DNA of 64,000 nt, from the NCBI GenBank assembly GCA_034406715.1, contig CP137870.1, positions 868,001 to 932,000 on the forward strand, in the 5' to 3' direction. A program made the translations under genes and the position numbers. This document shows, piece after piece, positions 45,852 through 57,346 of this stretch; position 1 is the first letter of the stretch, and the number at the start of each line of letters is the position of its first letter. The stretch comes from Rhodotorula mucilaginosa (taxonomy: Eukaryota; Basidiomycota; Microbotryomycetes; Sporidiobolales; Sporidiobolaceae). The notes beneath the pieces were generated by a model that was given only the letters and a program-made list of their open reading frames with translations, made no database searches and was not told where the DNA came from.

Positions 45852-47341
45852 ATGGGGAGCAGGCAGTATCGATGGGGAGAGCACGGTGGTGTCGGGCGTA
45901 TCTCGGTTCTGCAGAACATGGAGAATCCGCAAAAGGCGGAGGAGTTGCTCACGGAGATCCACTTGGTGCGTTCACTCGCCCACCCAGAGCGCGTCCGTAC
46001 TGCCAGGGTGTTCGACGAGACGGGCATGCGACGTTACTGATCGATCCCGTCCCTCGAATCCGCACGACGTTACTGATCCCGTCCCTCGAATCCGCAGCTC
46101 GTCAAGCCGATCATGAAGAAGCACGGCTGGTATCTGCCCGAACTGTGCGAGTTCTTCCCGAAGAACGAACGCCTTCTCGGTGCGTCTTTGTTTCTCGGCA
46201 TGACACGCTGCAGATTCTGAACTGAACAGATTGGTTTCCCGACAGGCGTCAACTGGAACGGCGGGGACAAGATCTGCATCCGCCTTCGTCCTTCGCACGA
46301 CAAATATTCGTTCTTGGACATGGAAGAGTCGCTGATTCCGACGATGCTGCACGAGCTCACGCACAACCACCGTGGACCGCACGACGACGAGTTCTTCCGC
46401 TTCCTCGAGGTCCTCACGGACGAGTTCCACACGTACCGCAAGCAGCGCTTCCTTGCCTGGAGCGGAGTCGGTCAGCGTGTCGGCGCAGGTCTTCGCTTGG
46501 GTAGCTTCGATGTCCGCGCAGCGCGCGTCAAGCACCAACAGGAGATCATCCGCCAGCAAAAGTTGCTGGGTCGGGGAGGTCGTCTCGGTGGAAGTGGTCC
46601 TGCGATGCCTTCCCCCGCTGCGATCGCCGAGGTGAGTGAGGAGATGACCATTTCTTCTCCCCCAGAAAGTTGCTGACTGTCTATTTGGGCCCCTTGCAGG
46701 CTGCCGAGCGTCGCATCCGCGCCACCAAAGGCTGTGGAGGCCTCGGTGCGCACGGTCAGGGGCCCGAGGTCGCCGCTGAAGTCGAGCGCGCCGCCCGCGA
46801 GAGCGTCTACATCGACTTGACTACCGAATCGGACGACCCCGACATCGAGATCGTGCCGAAACTCGGAAAGAAGGCAAAGCCCCGCACGACTGGGAAGCAA
46901 CGCAAGATCGGTCGCGCGTCGACTCGCGCCGCCGACGCCGAGTCGTCCGGTTCCGACATCGAGATCATCTCGGAGACGCCGGCTGCGAAGAAGCAGGTGG
47001 TTCAGCCGAAATCTCGCCGTCTCGCGGAACCCGCTGCCAAGCGTCGCAACGCCCCGTCGACGCCGCAAAAGGCCCGTTCGCCGCGCCAAAGGTCCGTCAC
47101 CCTCGCTCCGCCTTCGCCTCAGAAGTGGACCTGCAGCAAGTACGCCCGGATTAACGACACGACGACGTCCAAGTGCGTGGCGTGCAGCGCCTCGCTCGCG
47201 GCGATTCGTCCGCTCAAGGCGTCGCAAGCGCTGTACGAAGGAGACGGCTGGAGCTGCCACCTCTGCAGCACGATCAACGAGCACATCTACTGGTCGTGCC
47301 GGTTCTGCACGGCCATCAAGCTCAGCAGCGCGCGTGGATGA
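45852..47341 (+). CDS. WLM-domain DNA-protein crosslink protease (WSS1 type)
   Basis: Four exons: 45852-45965, 46098-46179, 46246-46631, 46700-47341; 407 residues. The WLM metalloprotease domain covers about 20-150, with zinc ligands H101 and H105 and catalytic E102 in MLHELTHNHRGPHD, third ligand likely H111. This is the fungal counterpart of SPRTN, a DNA-dependent protease that removes crosslinked protein from DNA. The middle has two SUMO/Cdc48-interaction-like acidic hydrophobic patches (YIDLTTESDDPDIEIV; SDIEIIS) as expected for Wss1. The C-terminus has two RanBP2-type zinc fingers; the second (WSCHLCSTINEHIYWSCRFC) is complete, the first has Tyr in place of its second Cys (WTCSKYARIN). 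Start chosen at the first ATG (MGSRQYRW). Confidence 0.9.
46029..46096 (+). repeat. Tandem duplication at the 3' end of WSS1 intron 1
   Basis: Two direct copies, 46029-46064 (36 nt) and 46065-46096 (32 nt), differ only by four extra bases (TCGA) in the first. Each contains the branch-site-like TTACTGAT and ends CGAATCCGCA. Only the second is followed by G, completing the AG acceptor used here at 46097; the first copy ends ...CGCACG and cannot be used. Confidence 0.8.
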
Positions 47342-47862
47342 TGTCCACCAGCGACCGTAAATAGGCTTGTTCTGATCTGCTTTTCCTGCGCTTTCCCCAT
47401 CTCTCTCTGCGTCTCATTCCTGCCGTCCATATTGTTGCCGTAGAACCTCTCTGCTTCTCGTTCCTGCTGTTCGTGTGTTGCTGTAGACACCTTTGCATGT
47501 TCATTGTTCCTGGTCTCGGAGTCTCGAACACTACAAACGGGGTTCCACCTGGCCCGTCTTGTCGAGGTGTGCCCCGAGCAGACCGCCGACAACTAGAGGC
47601 ACATGTGGTGAAGACAGGATGTATAACCTGCGTCGGGTCCAGCCGAACGAGAGTGTGCTGTCTGTAGCCGAGTGTCGTACCGTGCGGTGGCGACGACTCC
47701 TTTCCCGCGTCCTCTTGCGGCGGGGGTGAATTGTGGGTTCGAGCGAGTCTGCGGGTGCAACAAGGTCAGTGTCGGCGGCGTTCCGTTCTGTTCCGGGTCA
47801 CGCTCGAGACGGAGAGAGCGCACCTTTCTCGAGCTCGAACAACGCTCCTTATTCTCGTCCGC
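47342..47862. other. Convergent 3' region, WSS1-type and NOPCHAP1-like genes
   Basis: About 520 bp between two stop codons facing each other. Nothing recognised. Confidence 0.45.
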
Positions 47863-48408
47863 TCAATCTGCCTGCATGGCCTCGCCTCCCGCGGACCCTT
47901 CCGGTCCTGTAGGCGCCACCTGCTCCTGAACGAGTAGCTTCTTCTTTCCGACCTTGGGGCGACTCGAGATGTCCATGAGGCGCGCGAGCGAGCCTGGTTC
48001 GACTTCCTCGTTGGAGGACGCATTCTGCAGCGACTCGTCGCCAGCGGCATGGCCTGCGCTCGCTCCGTCGGCGCCGGTGCTCAAAGCTTCGTCCGAGCTG
48101 TCGTCTTCGTCATCGTCGGAGTCTCCTTCCTCCTCGTCGTCATCGTCATCGTCGCTGCTGCTCGAATCGCTCAACTCCTCCATGACGACCGGCTCCTCGA
48201 TCTGCGTTCCTTCGGGCTGCGCCGCCTGTTGCTGCTCGAGGAGAGCATTTGCGTCTCGGATCTGGGGCAGGAACGCCTGCAGGCGGTTCAAGAGGTCGGA
48301 CGGCGGCGGCGGCAGGACGAAGCGAGACGACGGCGGAGGGAGAGTCGGAACGTCGAGGCGCTCGTTCGCGGGCTTGGAGCTGGTGCTGTCACTCGAGTAA
48401 TCGCTCAT
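47863..48408 (-). CDS. NOPCHAP1-like (DUF4598) protein
   Basis: Single exon, 181 residues. After a Ser-rich start (MSDYSSDSTSSK) the conserved segment reads SSRFVLPPPPSDLLNRLQAF then LPQIRDANALLEQQ, which is the DUF4598 core seen in human NOPCHAP1, a chaperone linking NOP58 to the RUVBL1/2-R2TP machinery during box C/D snoRNP assembly. A run of Asp/Glu/Ser (ELSDSSSSDDDDDDEEEGDS) and a Lys patch (KVGKKKLL) follow. The frame is open upstream to 48792, but the ATG at 48408 precedes all conserved sequence. RVB1, its expected partner, is encoded 14 kb away in the same window. Confidence 0.75.
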   Translation of the reverse strand: MSDYSSDSTSSKPANERLDVPTLPPPSSRFVLPPPPSDLLNRLQAFLPQIRDANALLEQQQAAQPEGTQIEEPVVMEELSDSSSSDDDDDDEEEGDSDDDEDDSSDEALSTGADGASAGHAAGDESLQNASSNEEVEPGSLARLMDISSRPKVGKKKLLVQEQVAPTGPEGSAGGEAMQAD

Positions 48409-51155
48409 TTTGTTCGACTTATGGTCCTCCGTGCTCGTGCAAGGGGATGGGAGCAGACGCAAGATCGCGTTGACCCGACGCAGCTCGATTCGAGGTGCTT
48501 CCGCGTGAAATTCCCCCAGACCCAGAAATCGCTGCATAGGCTCGTATAACTTAGCCGTCGTCCGGACCCTCTCACGTATCGCGTGACTACTCTCAGATGC
48601 TTCCTGGCCGGCCGTCATTCGAACGAGCCGTCGCGGGTCCGAGTCAGAAGCTCCCCTCCACCTTGTCATCACCCTTCGTCTTCGGGATCTGCTCATGGTC
48701 GCGCTCAAGGACGGCTGAATCAACGCGACTGCACCGCCGTCACACTTATCATTCCGTGCGCTCGGAGCAGGCCAACTCAAGGCGCGCCTCATGCTACGGT
48801 GTCCAGCGCCCGGTCCTGGAGCGTTTCCCCGCCTCGAGTTAGCCTCCCTGCTAGCTCGACCGTACTTCGACCACCTGCGCCAAGGGGACCGGTCGAAGCA
48901 TCGTCACTTTGGCTGGGTGATCCTCGCCGGCAGAAGCGCTCCCGCGGCGAGGAGCAGCTCCGATGCGCTTCGAGTCGGAAGGTGTCGCTTGCTTCGGCAT
49001 AAGCTGCAATACTCGGCGGTGTCGATTCGCGTCGCCCGTCGTCGGAGCGGAGGCACCTCTTTGTCGTCGGGTGAGGCGGACACAACGCCGAGCGACCCTC
49101 TGCAGCAAGACGAGGCCGCTCATCTGGCACCACCGGCGGGGTCGGTTCGCCGAATCGGAAACGACAATTGCACGAGAGTAGGAGCCGAGCGTGGAAGACA
49201 GCAGCCGACAGACTGTTGAGTTGTCGTGTCCGGCGGGCGGGGCTATGCGCAGATACGTCCGGACGATCTGAGCGGCGACGTTCATCGGATCCAACTCGCG
49301 CTTGAGTCAAGCTCTGAGCTCTTCCAGCCAGCCTCAGCAGCTCGCTATATGCCCGGCCGGATTACTGTCTCGCCAGTGCTGCTGACAATGAGCTCTGCAG
49401 GCGCGTCACAACACGCTGTCGACACTGCCCCCGGTTTTTCGAATTCCGCTGTCTTCTCGCAACCCCGGTTGAACTCAAATCTCCGCGGAGAGATGTTACT
49501 GTATACGTCAAGCCTGACGCTGACGCGTTCATAAGTCAGTAGATACAGTGCTCGCAAATTGACTCCACCGTTCGCTGGCCTTTATTCCGCACTGATGCTT
49601 TTGACGCACAAAGCTCACAAATCGCTCCCTGACTAAGACTCCGCTCGCCTGCACCCCAGACGTACGTCAGCTCGTCTCTCCTTTAGCAGTCAACCAGCGG
49701 CAGCGAGCGCGCGGTACTTAAGCTCGAGCTGAGCGATACCTGACGCTACTCGGACTTCGGCAGCGTGGTCGGAACCCGGATCGATGTCCCCGGGTGCGCG
49801 GACGATCCTTCCGGCCGTGGGCAAAGCTCACAATATATCGCGAGCGCATGCATGCATCTGCTCGTGTCTGCTGCCATGTTATGTACTGTACTCGACTCTG
49901 TCTACATCCGGAACCTCAAGTTACGCCCGCTGTTCTGTCGACCGGGCGCAAGCTCAACCGCCCTAGCTCGTTCAGCTGGAGGGGGGACATGCATGCACGG
50001 CCTCAAATACCTGCATCAGTGCCAGATGCATCTGCTGAATCGGCTCCAACTCGATCCCGCTAAGCACAGGCTCAGCACCGCCACGCGATCTGTCGATTTG
50101 CCGCCAGCGGAGGCAGTACAGCGCCAGCGCTCGGGTGCACTCACGGTTCGGGGCCCCGTACGCCCGCAGCCCTTAAAGCTGCCTCGGTCGCCGGAGGGTG
50201 AGCACATGTACATCAGCACGGAGTATTGCTGTATTGCAGGCGGGCGCGGTCCATGTGGTCGGCTTCACGCCAACTCGAAGCTCGGGGTTCGAAGAGCGGG
50301 ATCTGCAATCGCCGCTGCTCGCCGGCCGGCATGCTGCTCCCGCGAGAGCCCCTACAGGCGGCGCAGGTTGCTTGGTGGCCGCAGATCGACATAATGGAGG
50401 CAACAATCGAGACGCCCAGGTGAAAGCATAGAGCGAGTTGGCCGGACTGCCGAGCATGCGCACGGGCAACTTGTGGCGGCAGCGAAACGCCGTTCCGGTG
50501 CCTGTACGATGTTCCCTGAGGGCGAGTGATGCAAAGCAAAGAGTTGTAGTAACAAGTGTGCAGCGATGGTACGAGAAGTCTGCACACGTTCTAAGTATGT
50601 AGCGAGCGGAGATCGTCGCATGCGCGCGACGACGAGCAGTGTTGGGCCCGTAAAGTAAGGTGTAAAGATGTAACATTACAATTACGGGTGTAATCTCTTC
50701 CCGAGGCTCTCAAATGTAAAATTATGTAAACATAGCCAACATGGTGGAATCGCTCTCTTATGCTTAAAATCACATTTCCGCGACGAGGCGAGCTGTCTGG
50801 GACTGGACGTACGATCCCGGTGACGCGGACGACGCGGCCTCGGCGGCCGTCCTCCACTCCGAGATTTAGTAACCAAAACTCATTACAACCCTTGCTAGTC
50901 CTGAATTAGACTATTTCTATTCAAACAACTTTACATACACTTTACAGCTGTAATTACGGGTGTAAAGCACCCTCGGGCGATCAAGTTTACTCTTTACATT
51001 ACGGTTACACTGTAATGATACAACACTGACGACGAGTTCTCGGCGGAATTTTTGCGGGCGGAGAATGTTCGATCGCCGCTTCTGTGTTTTGGCCTCGCTC
51101 TTCGCGCCTGCTGGGCTGATTCGGCTGCTGGCTACACGCTGCAAGAGCGGACGCG
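48409..51155. other. 2.7-kb gene-poor stretch
   Basis: The longest interval without a supportable gene. Between 48790 and 49310 three frames on both strands are open for 140-175 codons at once, which in GC-rich DNA is expected by chance; none has a recognisable domain. From about 49560 the DNA becomes less GC-rich, with (ATGC)-type runs near 49848-49855 and 49990. The right end (50650-51030) holds an AT-rich motif cluster listed separately. It should include the promoter of the zinc-cluster gene that begins at 51156 and of the NOPCHAP1-like gene. Confidence 0.5.
50650..51030. repeat. AT-rich cluster of TTAC/GTAA motifs
   Basis: A 14-nt direct repeat AATTACGGGTGTAA occurs at 50680-50693 and 50952-50965. 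A perfect 12-nt palindrome TTACAGCTGTAA is at 50942-50953, and TTACACTGTAA (palindromic around one base) near 51004. GTAAAG, GTAAC and TTACA recur throughout. This composition is unlike the surrounding DNA. It may be an old mobile-element remnant, an operator array for the downstream gene or a simple AT-rich spacer; I cannot define terminal repeats or a target-site duplication. Confidence 0.55.
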
Positions 51156-54100
51156 ATGGCCTCGGTCCACGACAGCAGCCCCTCGGGGGAGAGTGCTCGC
51201 GCGTCCACTTCGCAGGAACCGTTCCCGGGAGACGAGGGCTCGCTGCCGAACTTGAACCGACGGGAGCAGGCCGACAGCGGTGACGGCGAAGTCGGTCCGA
51301 GCGACGGTACGCCATCTCGCAAGAAGGCTGCAGGAGGGAAACGGTCGGCTAGCGGGGCCGTCAAACTCGACAAGAACGGCAACCCAAAGAAGAAGCGAAA
51401 GCAGCTGGTGTGAGTGGAGCAGGCCTTCTTCCCCGTCCTCCCTACGACCCGGAAAGGCAAGGGCGGTCGCGCCGAGATTGTCCCTTGTCTGACAATGCGT
51501 ACGATGTACGCGCCTTCGCTGGGACTAACACGATCCTGCCGTCTCGCAGCGCCTGCGACTCATGCCGGTTACGCCGAGTGAAATGCGACAAGGCCGATAT
51601 GCACGGCGGACCTTGCTCCGAATGCATCAAGAAGACCATCACGTTCGTCTGGCTGTTGCACACCCACTCCTCGATCAGAAGCAAAGTGCGTGGCGCTCAC
51701 CGGCGCGTGCCTCTGCCAGCTGCACCGATACCTACGTCAAGAACAAGCCGAAAATCGTCCGAGGCGGCAAGCTTATCTCGCAGGCAAAGTGAGTCTAAAC
51801 CCGGTTACGCGCCGTGTCGAGACATGTCTTGACGGACCGTATACTGCAGGAAAATGTACGGCGAAGGTCTCGATAACGACGGCAATCCGGTTCCCGATTA
51901 CGAGGAAGGCGGCGAACCCTACCTCCCCGTCCCGGCACCAATAGAACCGCCGGCCTTTAGCTTCCAACATCAGCAGCAACAGCTTGCGATGAACCAGCTC
52001 ACGCCAGATGTCAGCGATCGTGAGCATGCTCCGCGAACAACCTCTCCACGAGGCTCCGCAAAAGAACTGACGCTGGATCCCGATCATAGATCTCATCCGC
52101 ATCTTCTTCGAAGTGTTCCAGCCACAATGTCCGCTTGTCGATGAAGATTACTTCCTGCAATCGTGGCAAGCTGCCGGAAGAGACTCGTCTAATCTCACGC
52201 CGGCGCTCGAGTGTCTTGCGCTTGCGATCCAGGTACGTACGCATCAAGTCGATCCAGAGGCGTCGGTCTGCATCTGACAAGTCTTTGCGTCTGCAGGCCT
52301 GGGCTGCTCGATTCACGGATCACGTCTCCGTCATCGGCTCGAACGGTCCGACGTTGGCAGAACTGCGAAACGGCGTCGGTCAAGATTTCACGAGAGTCGG
52401 CAAACTCCGCGAGGGCTTCGCTCAGGGCGTTCTACAACGAGCTATCGAGACGGTCGATCGGAGAGCGGGGCTGCGTACAGCCAGCACGGCTTGCTGTTCG
52501 GCGCTGGTTTTACTCGAGTTCCTTGTCACTTGTGAGTCGCGCGGCGCTCTCTTTGACCTCATCAGACTTCTCACTCACCCGTGTCGCCGGCAGGGGACGA
52601 CGTGGCACGCAAATCGAACGCTGGCCGCTACCTCCTCTCGAGCGCTTGCGAGCATCTGCGCAACCTGCAGCTCGGAGAATGCGACGATCCGACCGAGCCG
52701 CCCGTGCCGCCCGAGCGCGCCTCGAACGGCACCCTGCTCTGGATGGTCTATACACGGGATGCACTCGGAGCAATGTTGGGCGGGCGTTCTTGCGCATTGT
52801 GAGTCTTTCGCAGAGGAAAAAAACCCCGATCACTTCGCACGCTGATCAAACCCGTTGTGCAGATCCGACGACGATCTCAACAGCCTCTCCGACCTCTTCA
52901 ACAGTCCTATTACGGCGGATGTCATATCATACGTCTCGTCGAGCGACCCGAGGATGCTTTCCGGCCTCGCGGTCGCCTCAATATTCCGCTTCTGCGTCAC
53001 CAGCGTCCGCAGCACCGTCGCACGTCTGACTGGTCGTGAGTCGTCCGCTTTCCTCGACTCTCACTCAGAGCCCTGGCGTTGACAACACGAATGCAGCGCT
53101 GGCTCGTCGGCAGCGTCTCAGTGCGCAAGTAGTTCACGAGATTTGGAGCGAGATTGACGAGAGTGCCCGATACGGCGCCATTTTCCGACAATCTGTCGAG
53201 CGGTCAACTTTCGGGACGGACGCGCCGAAGACAGACGTATGGTAGGTACTGCCTTAGTCCTTGAATGGGAGAGCCTCCAATTTACCGATCTTTCGCCCCG
53301 CAGGTTCCGCGACTTGACCGCCATGAAGTCGCAGCACACCCTCGGCATCCACCTCGCTCTTTCGGCGCGGTTGCGGGAAGAAGAGTCGAAGCAGCAAGAG
53401 GCGGATCCGGACTACCTGAACATGCTGCGGAGACTAAAGCAGCAGTCCGACCACCGACTGTTCCGCGTCGCTCGCGAGTACTGCCATATCTTGAGCGCGT
53501 ACGGAGGCAACCTCGTCTTCTCGGCGACCGTGACGCCGGAATACAGTGCGCACTACCTCGAAGCCCTGGTCGACACGCCCGCGTGGGAACAAGGCGGTCC
53601 CGGCGATTGGACTTGGGCAGTGAAGAACGAGGAAGTTGCTCGGTGAGTCGCTGGCTCGATAGCGGTGGATTTCGCGTGAGGAAACGATCTGACCAGATGC
53701 ATTTATTAGCTGTATCGACGTAATTCAGCTCGCTGGCTGGTGCTGGTCCGGCTACGACATGGTGATCGAACGAGCCCGCCGCGCCATCAAGGAGCAGCAC
53801 ATTCTCCTCAAACAGAGCGGGCTCTTGCACCCGCAGCAGCCCGCTCACGCCGCCCCTGCTCGACCCGCATATCCGCCTCATGCGAACGGTGATCCGTCGA
53901 GCCAGCACAACGGATGGTCGCGAGCGTCGCAGGAGAGCTTGCCTCAGCCCGACTGGTATGGCTCAGCAGGCCCGCTGCCTCAGCCGCCATTCTTGTCCGT
54001 CAGCGGTCCTCCGGAGAATATGCATCTCGGGCCAGGGCCATTGCACCCTCTGCATGGGCAGGCCTCGCCGCCGCCGCCGCCTCAACTGTTCGCCCAGTCC

Positions 54101-54319
54101 GCCCGCGCCCTCCCGCCTCTCCGCGCGCTTCCGCCGCAGCCGAACCCTTATCACCAGCCGAGCCGGCCCGGAGACATCGACTCGCAGCATATGCGTCTAC
54201 CCTCGCTATCTGACTATCGGACTTCACCATCCGCGTCTGCATCTCCCGCCTCTCGAACCAACTTGCCCTCCCTCTCTTCCTATTCTCACCCGCCTGCGCC
54301 GCCTCGGCCCCCTCAATGA
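51156..54319 (+). CDS. Zn2Cys6 transcription factor, 811 residues
   Basis: Eleven exons starting at 51156, 51550, 51720, 51850, 52090, 52297, 52594, 52863, 53097, 53304 and 53710. The zinc cluster is C87, C90, C97, C107, C110, C117 (CDSCRLRRVKC then PCSECIKKTITC), its last Cys coming from exon 3, whose donor is the less usual GTTCGT. A basic stretch just before (KLDKNGNPKKKRKQ) is a likely nuclear signal, and TYVKNKPKIVRGGK follows as linker. The fungal factor domain runs from HLIRIFFEVFQPQCPLVDED through LLWMVYTRDALGAMLGG to ALVDTPAWEQ. The C-terminal 150 residues are Pro-rich. Target genes are unknown. Transcribed away from the gene-poor stretch and convergent with SEC63. Confidence 0.87.
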
Positions 54320-54673
54320 CCCACCCACGAGCCGCTTTCTTGCCAGCGACACCGTATTTATGCGCGACCACCTTTCTTGATACCTCATCCTGTTGGGGCG
54401 CAGTCTTGATTACATAACCCGGAATCCCCTTCATACCCTTTTGCGCTCTCCTGACTCGTTCCTACGCAATGCAATCACGCAGTTCACCGTCCTCTGATCC
54501 AGGTGCGATTATTTGACCGATGCAGTCTCTCAAATTTGAAGCTTTTACAGTAGCGAGCTGCAGCAAAGTCGGAAAGTGTATCCGCGGGCTCTGACTCTGT
54601 TTCACTGGAACGTTGTGAATGCAAAAATGCTGTTTCAGTATTGCAAAGCAGGTATCAACCCTCGCAACTCTTG
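54320..54673. other. Convergent 3' region, zinc-cluster factor and SEC63
   Basis: About 350 bp, less GC-rich than the genes (for example ATTTGACCGATGCAG, TTTGAAGCTTTTACAG). No gene seen. Confidence 0.45.
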
Positions 54674-57346
54674 CTAGTCACTATCGCTGTCCGAATCGCT
54701 GCTCGATTCGGATTCACTCTCCGTCTCCGACTCGTCGTCGCTGCCTTCCTCGTCCGAGTCGCCGTGCCGCCGAACCGGCTGTCCCTTCATGAGCGCCATC
54801 TGACCCGCGAGCGAGTCCTCGTCCGGCTCCGAGATGTCGTCCTCGACATCGCTGACGTCGTCCTCACCCTCCTTGGGCGGCTCGACCTGCATGCGCATGT
54901 CCTTCTGCGCGTCGGCGCCGACGAACGAGTCGCACATGACGTAGACTTGGAAAGTGTAGAGACCGGGACCGGGAGGTGCCTGGAACGTCATGCGGACTGT
55001 TCGAGTTGTGCCTTCGCCAATGTCGGTGAAGCGATGAGGCGCGACAAAGACGCGGTTCAGCTTGTGGTCGCCGACAAAGATGTACCACGCCGGCTTGCGA
55101 TTCTGCAATGGCGTAAAATCACATGGCTCGTGAGCACACAAATCGAAGATGGCAAAAGAGCCGAAAACGGGGAGGTCGTTCGGCCTCGCCCTCACCTTTG
55201 GGAAATGCGGCGCGTGGGCGAGCGGCGTCGGAACCACACCCTCATCCGCCTTGCTGCGTCCGATCAACTCCTCAACGGACTTTTCTTCGCCCTCGGCGTT
55301 GCCGGCATCGTGCAGAGAATCGGCGGCAGCGGTCGCCTGCGGCGCCTGACCGGGAGGGGCGAGACGCAGCTTGAGCGTAAACGAGACGATCGCTCCGGGA
55401 GTCACGATCTTCTCGCCAGTGACTGTTTGCGACATCTTGAGTTCAGCGACTAGCTCCAATAATCTTGTGAAGAAATCCGCTCGGCGCACCTTGGAATTTC
55501 GCGTCAACAAACTGGATGATAGGCCAGTGCTTTGCCACTTCGTACGCATCGCGCTTCTCCGCCTCGGGCAAGCCGTCCAGAACCTTGTCGACTTGACCGG
55601 CCTTGAGCTCGCCGAACTGCTTGACCGTGCTGACGCCCGTCTTCTGTTCAATCTGGACCGCGAGATCCGGCGTGATGTGCGGGAGCTGGAGGAGCTGAGG
55701 CGACGAGGGATGCACGGCTTGGAGGAGAAACTGCTGCAAGTGGACGATGGCGATGTACGTCGAGAGCCAGTTGTGGGCGAGCGAGATCGAGGCGAGACCG
55801 GAGCAGAGAGGCAGAGCGATCGAGGCGGTCAAGTGCTTTTCTGCAGAGGGTGCGGAGTCGTGATCAGGGCTGTGTCCAAAATTCGGTGAGAAATCTCCTC
55901 TGCCACCTTACCCTTCAGAAGCCCGACGTCCTGGATCGGCAGCCGAAGCAAGTGCGCGGCGATAAAGACACGCGCGCGTTTCTTTGCCGGCGTCCACGTC
56001 GCGTACCCCTCCCAGCCCTGCTTGCCATCAACGCCTTCCCGCACAGTCGAGACCAGTCGAGCATACTCGTCGACCGCCGCCTTGCTGTGCGACTTGCGCA
56101 ATCTGACCAGTGCCGGGTCGACCGCAAACTCGTCGGAAGAGGCGAGGATGTCGAGCAGTTGCGGGAACGTCGTCTCCTCCTTCAGCGCGTGGAAGTACTT
56201 GGCCGCGGTCGAGTTGAGGACGCCGTCTTTCGTGAGTTTGCGCGTGCCGTACCACCAGCGACCCTGCATCGAGGGGAGTTTGTCGAATAAAGTCAGTTTC
56301 CGAAACAGTATTTGCCGCTGGGCGTGGCAAAAGAGGAATCGCTGCACGGAGACTGACGACAAGGACAGGAAGGACCACTCCGAGCAACAAGGCGTACGCT
56401 CCGATGACGAGTGGCGAGTTCTTGCCTTCAACGATCCATGCTGGCAAGGCGATACCGGCGCTGAACTCTTGCTTGCCGTCGGGGTGGCCGTACAACTCGT
56501 AATTCCTCCGGCTCACTTCGTCCGTGAGACTGTTTGAGTTATTGGTATCAGCGTACTGAAAAGGATAACGCCAGAGAGATGAACTTACGCCTTGTAGGCC
56601 TTTGTCAACTCGACGAAATGCGAGTCGGCTTCCTCCTTGGCGGCGTCATCGGTGAACGAGACCTTGTCCGGGTGGCTGCGGATGGTGAACATGGTTAGAC
56701 GCTTCTTTGTGAGAGTTTGCAGTCTCCGGGCACGCACAACTTGAGCGAGAGCTTTCGGTAGTGTTTCTTGATCTGCTTCTCCGTCGAGGACTGTGGCAGC
56801 AGTACGACGAGTCCGATTCAGCTCACTTCTTTCTCAGGGCGTATGAAGTATAGAAACAGCATGACTCACGCTCGATACGCCCAGAATCGCAAACGGATCG
56901 AATTGCGGTCCTTCGCCCTCGATACCGCGTGCACGCTGCACGACGACGGCAAAAGCGAGCCATCCGACCGCCAGGACTATGTGCCTGTTCGTTCACAAGA
57001 CATCAGTCTATGTGCTCGTACTTGCGTTCGTCTCCCCGAGCGCGATGACGGGGGCAGACTGGCTAACCTGACGGAGAAGAGTCGGTTCGCGGTGCTGGTC
57101 CGCTTCACCTCTGCCGACTTGCGGTTCCAGCCTGCGCAGGGAGCCTTGACGCGAGCAGCTGCGCGTTCTGCGCCTCCGAAGAGGGTCGCATAGGTGTACG
57201 GGAGCAGGAAGACGAGCAATCCGGTCAGGATGAAGAAGTAGACCTGCGACGACGAACCAAACGGGTCAGCGGTCGAGCGGGGCAAGAAGGGCGGCATAGG
57301 GCTAGCGTACCTGGCCGGACGTGTCGTAAGTATATGACCCGGCCAT
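54674..57346 (-). CDS. SEC63: SEC63, ER protein-translocation J-protein
   Basis: Ten exons: 57346-57311, 57243-57068, 56984-56870, 56790-56738, 56675-56589, 56529-56358, 56263-55912, 55840-55490, 55449-55196, 55102-54674; 674 residues. SEC63 sits in the ER membrane with SEC61 and SEC62 and recruits BiP through its luminal J domain. Visible: first helix VYFFILTGLLVFLLPYTYA, second HIVLAVGWLAFAVV, J domain from FDPFAILGVSS with HPD at 128-130, third helix PLVIGAYALLLGVVLPVLV, then the Brl domain (GRWWYGTRKLTKDGV ... FVAPHRFTDIGEG) and an acidic tail (SEPDEDSLAG; ESESESSSDSDSDSD), the part that contacts SEC62. Intron 8 (55450-55489) is only 40 nt. Confidence 0.93.

Noticed and set aside
48789-49310. 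Three long open frames at once (173 and 147 codons on minus, 142 on plus)
   Set aside because: They overlap in the same GC-rich DNA, none shows a domain or a clear start and splice context, and simultaneous openness is what high GC predicts by chance.
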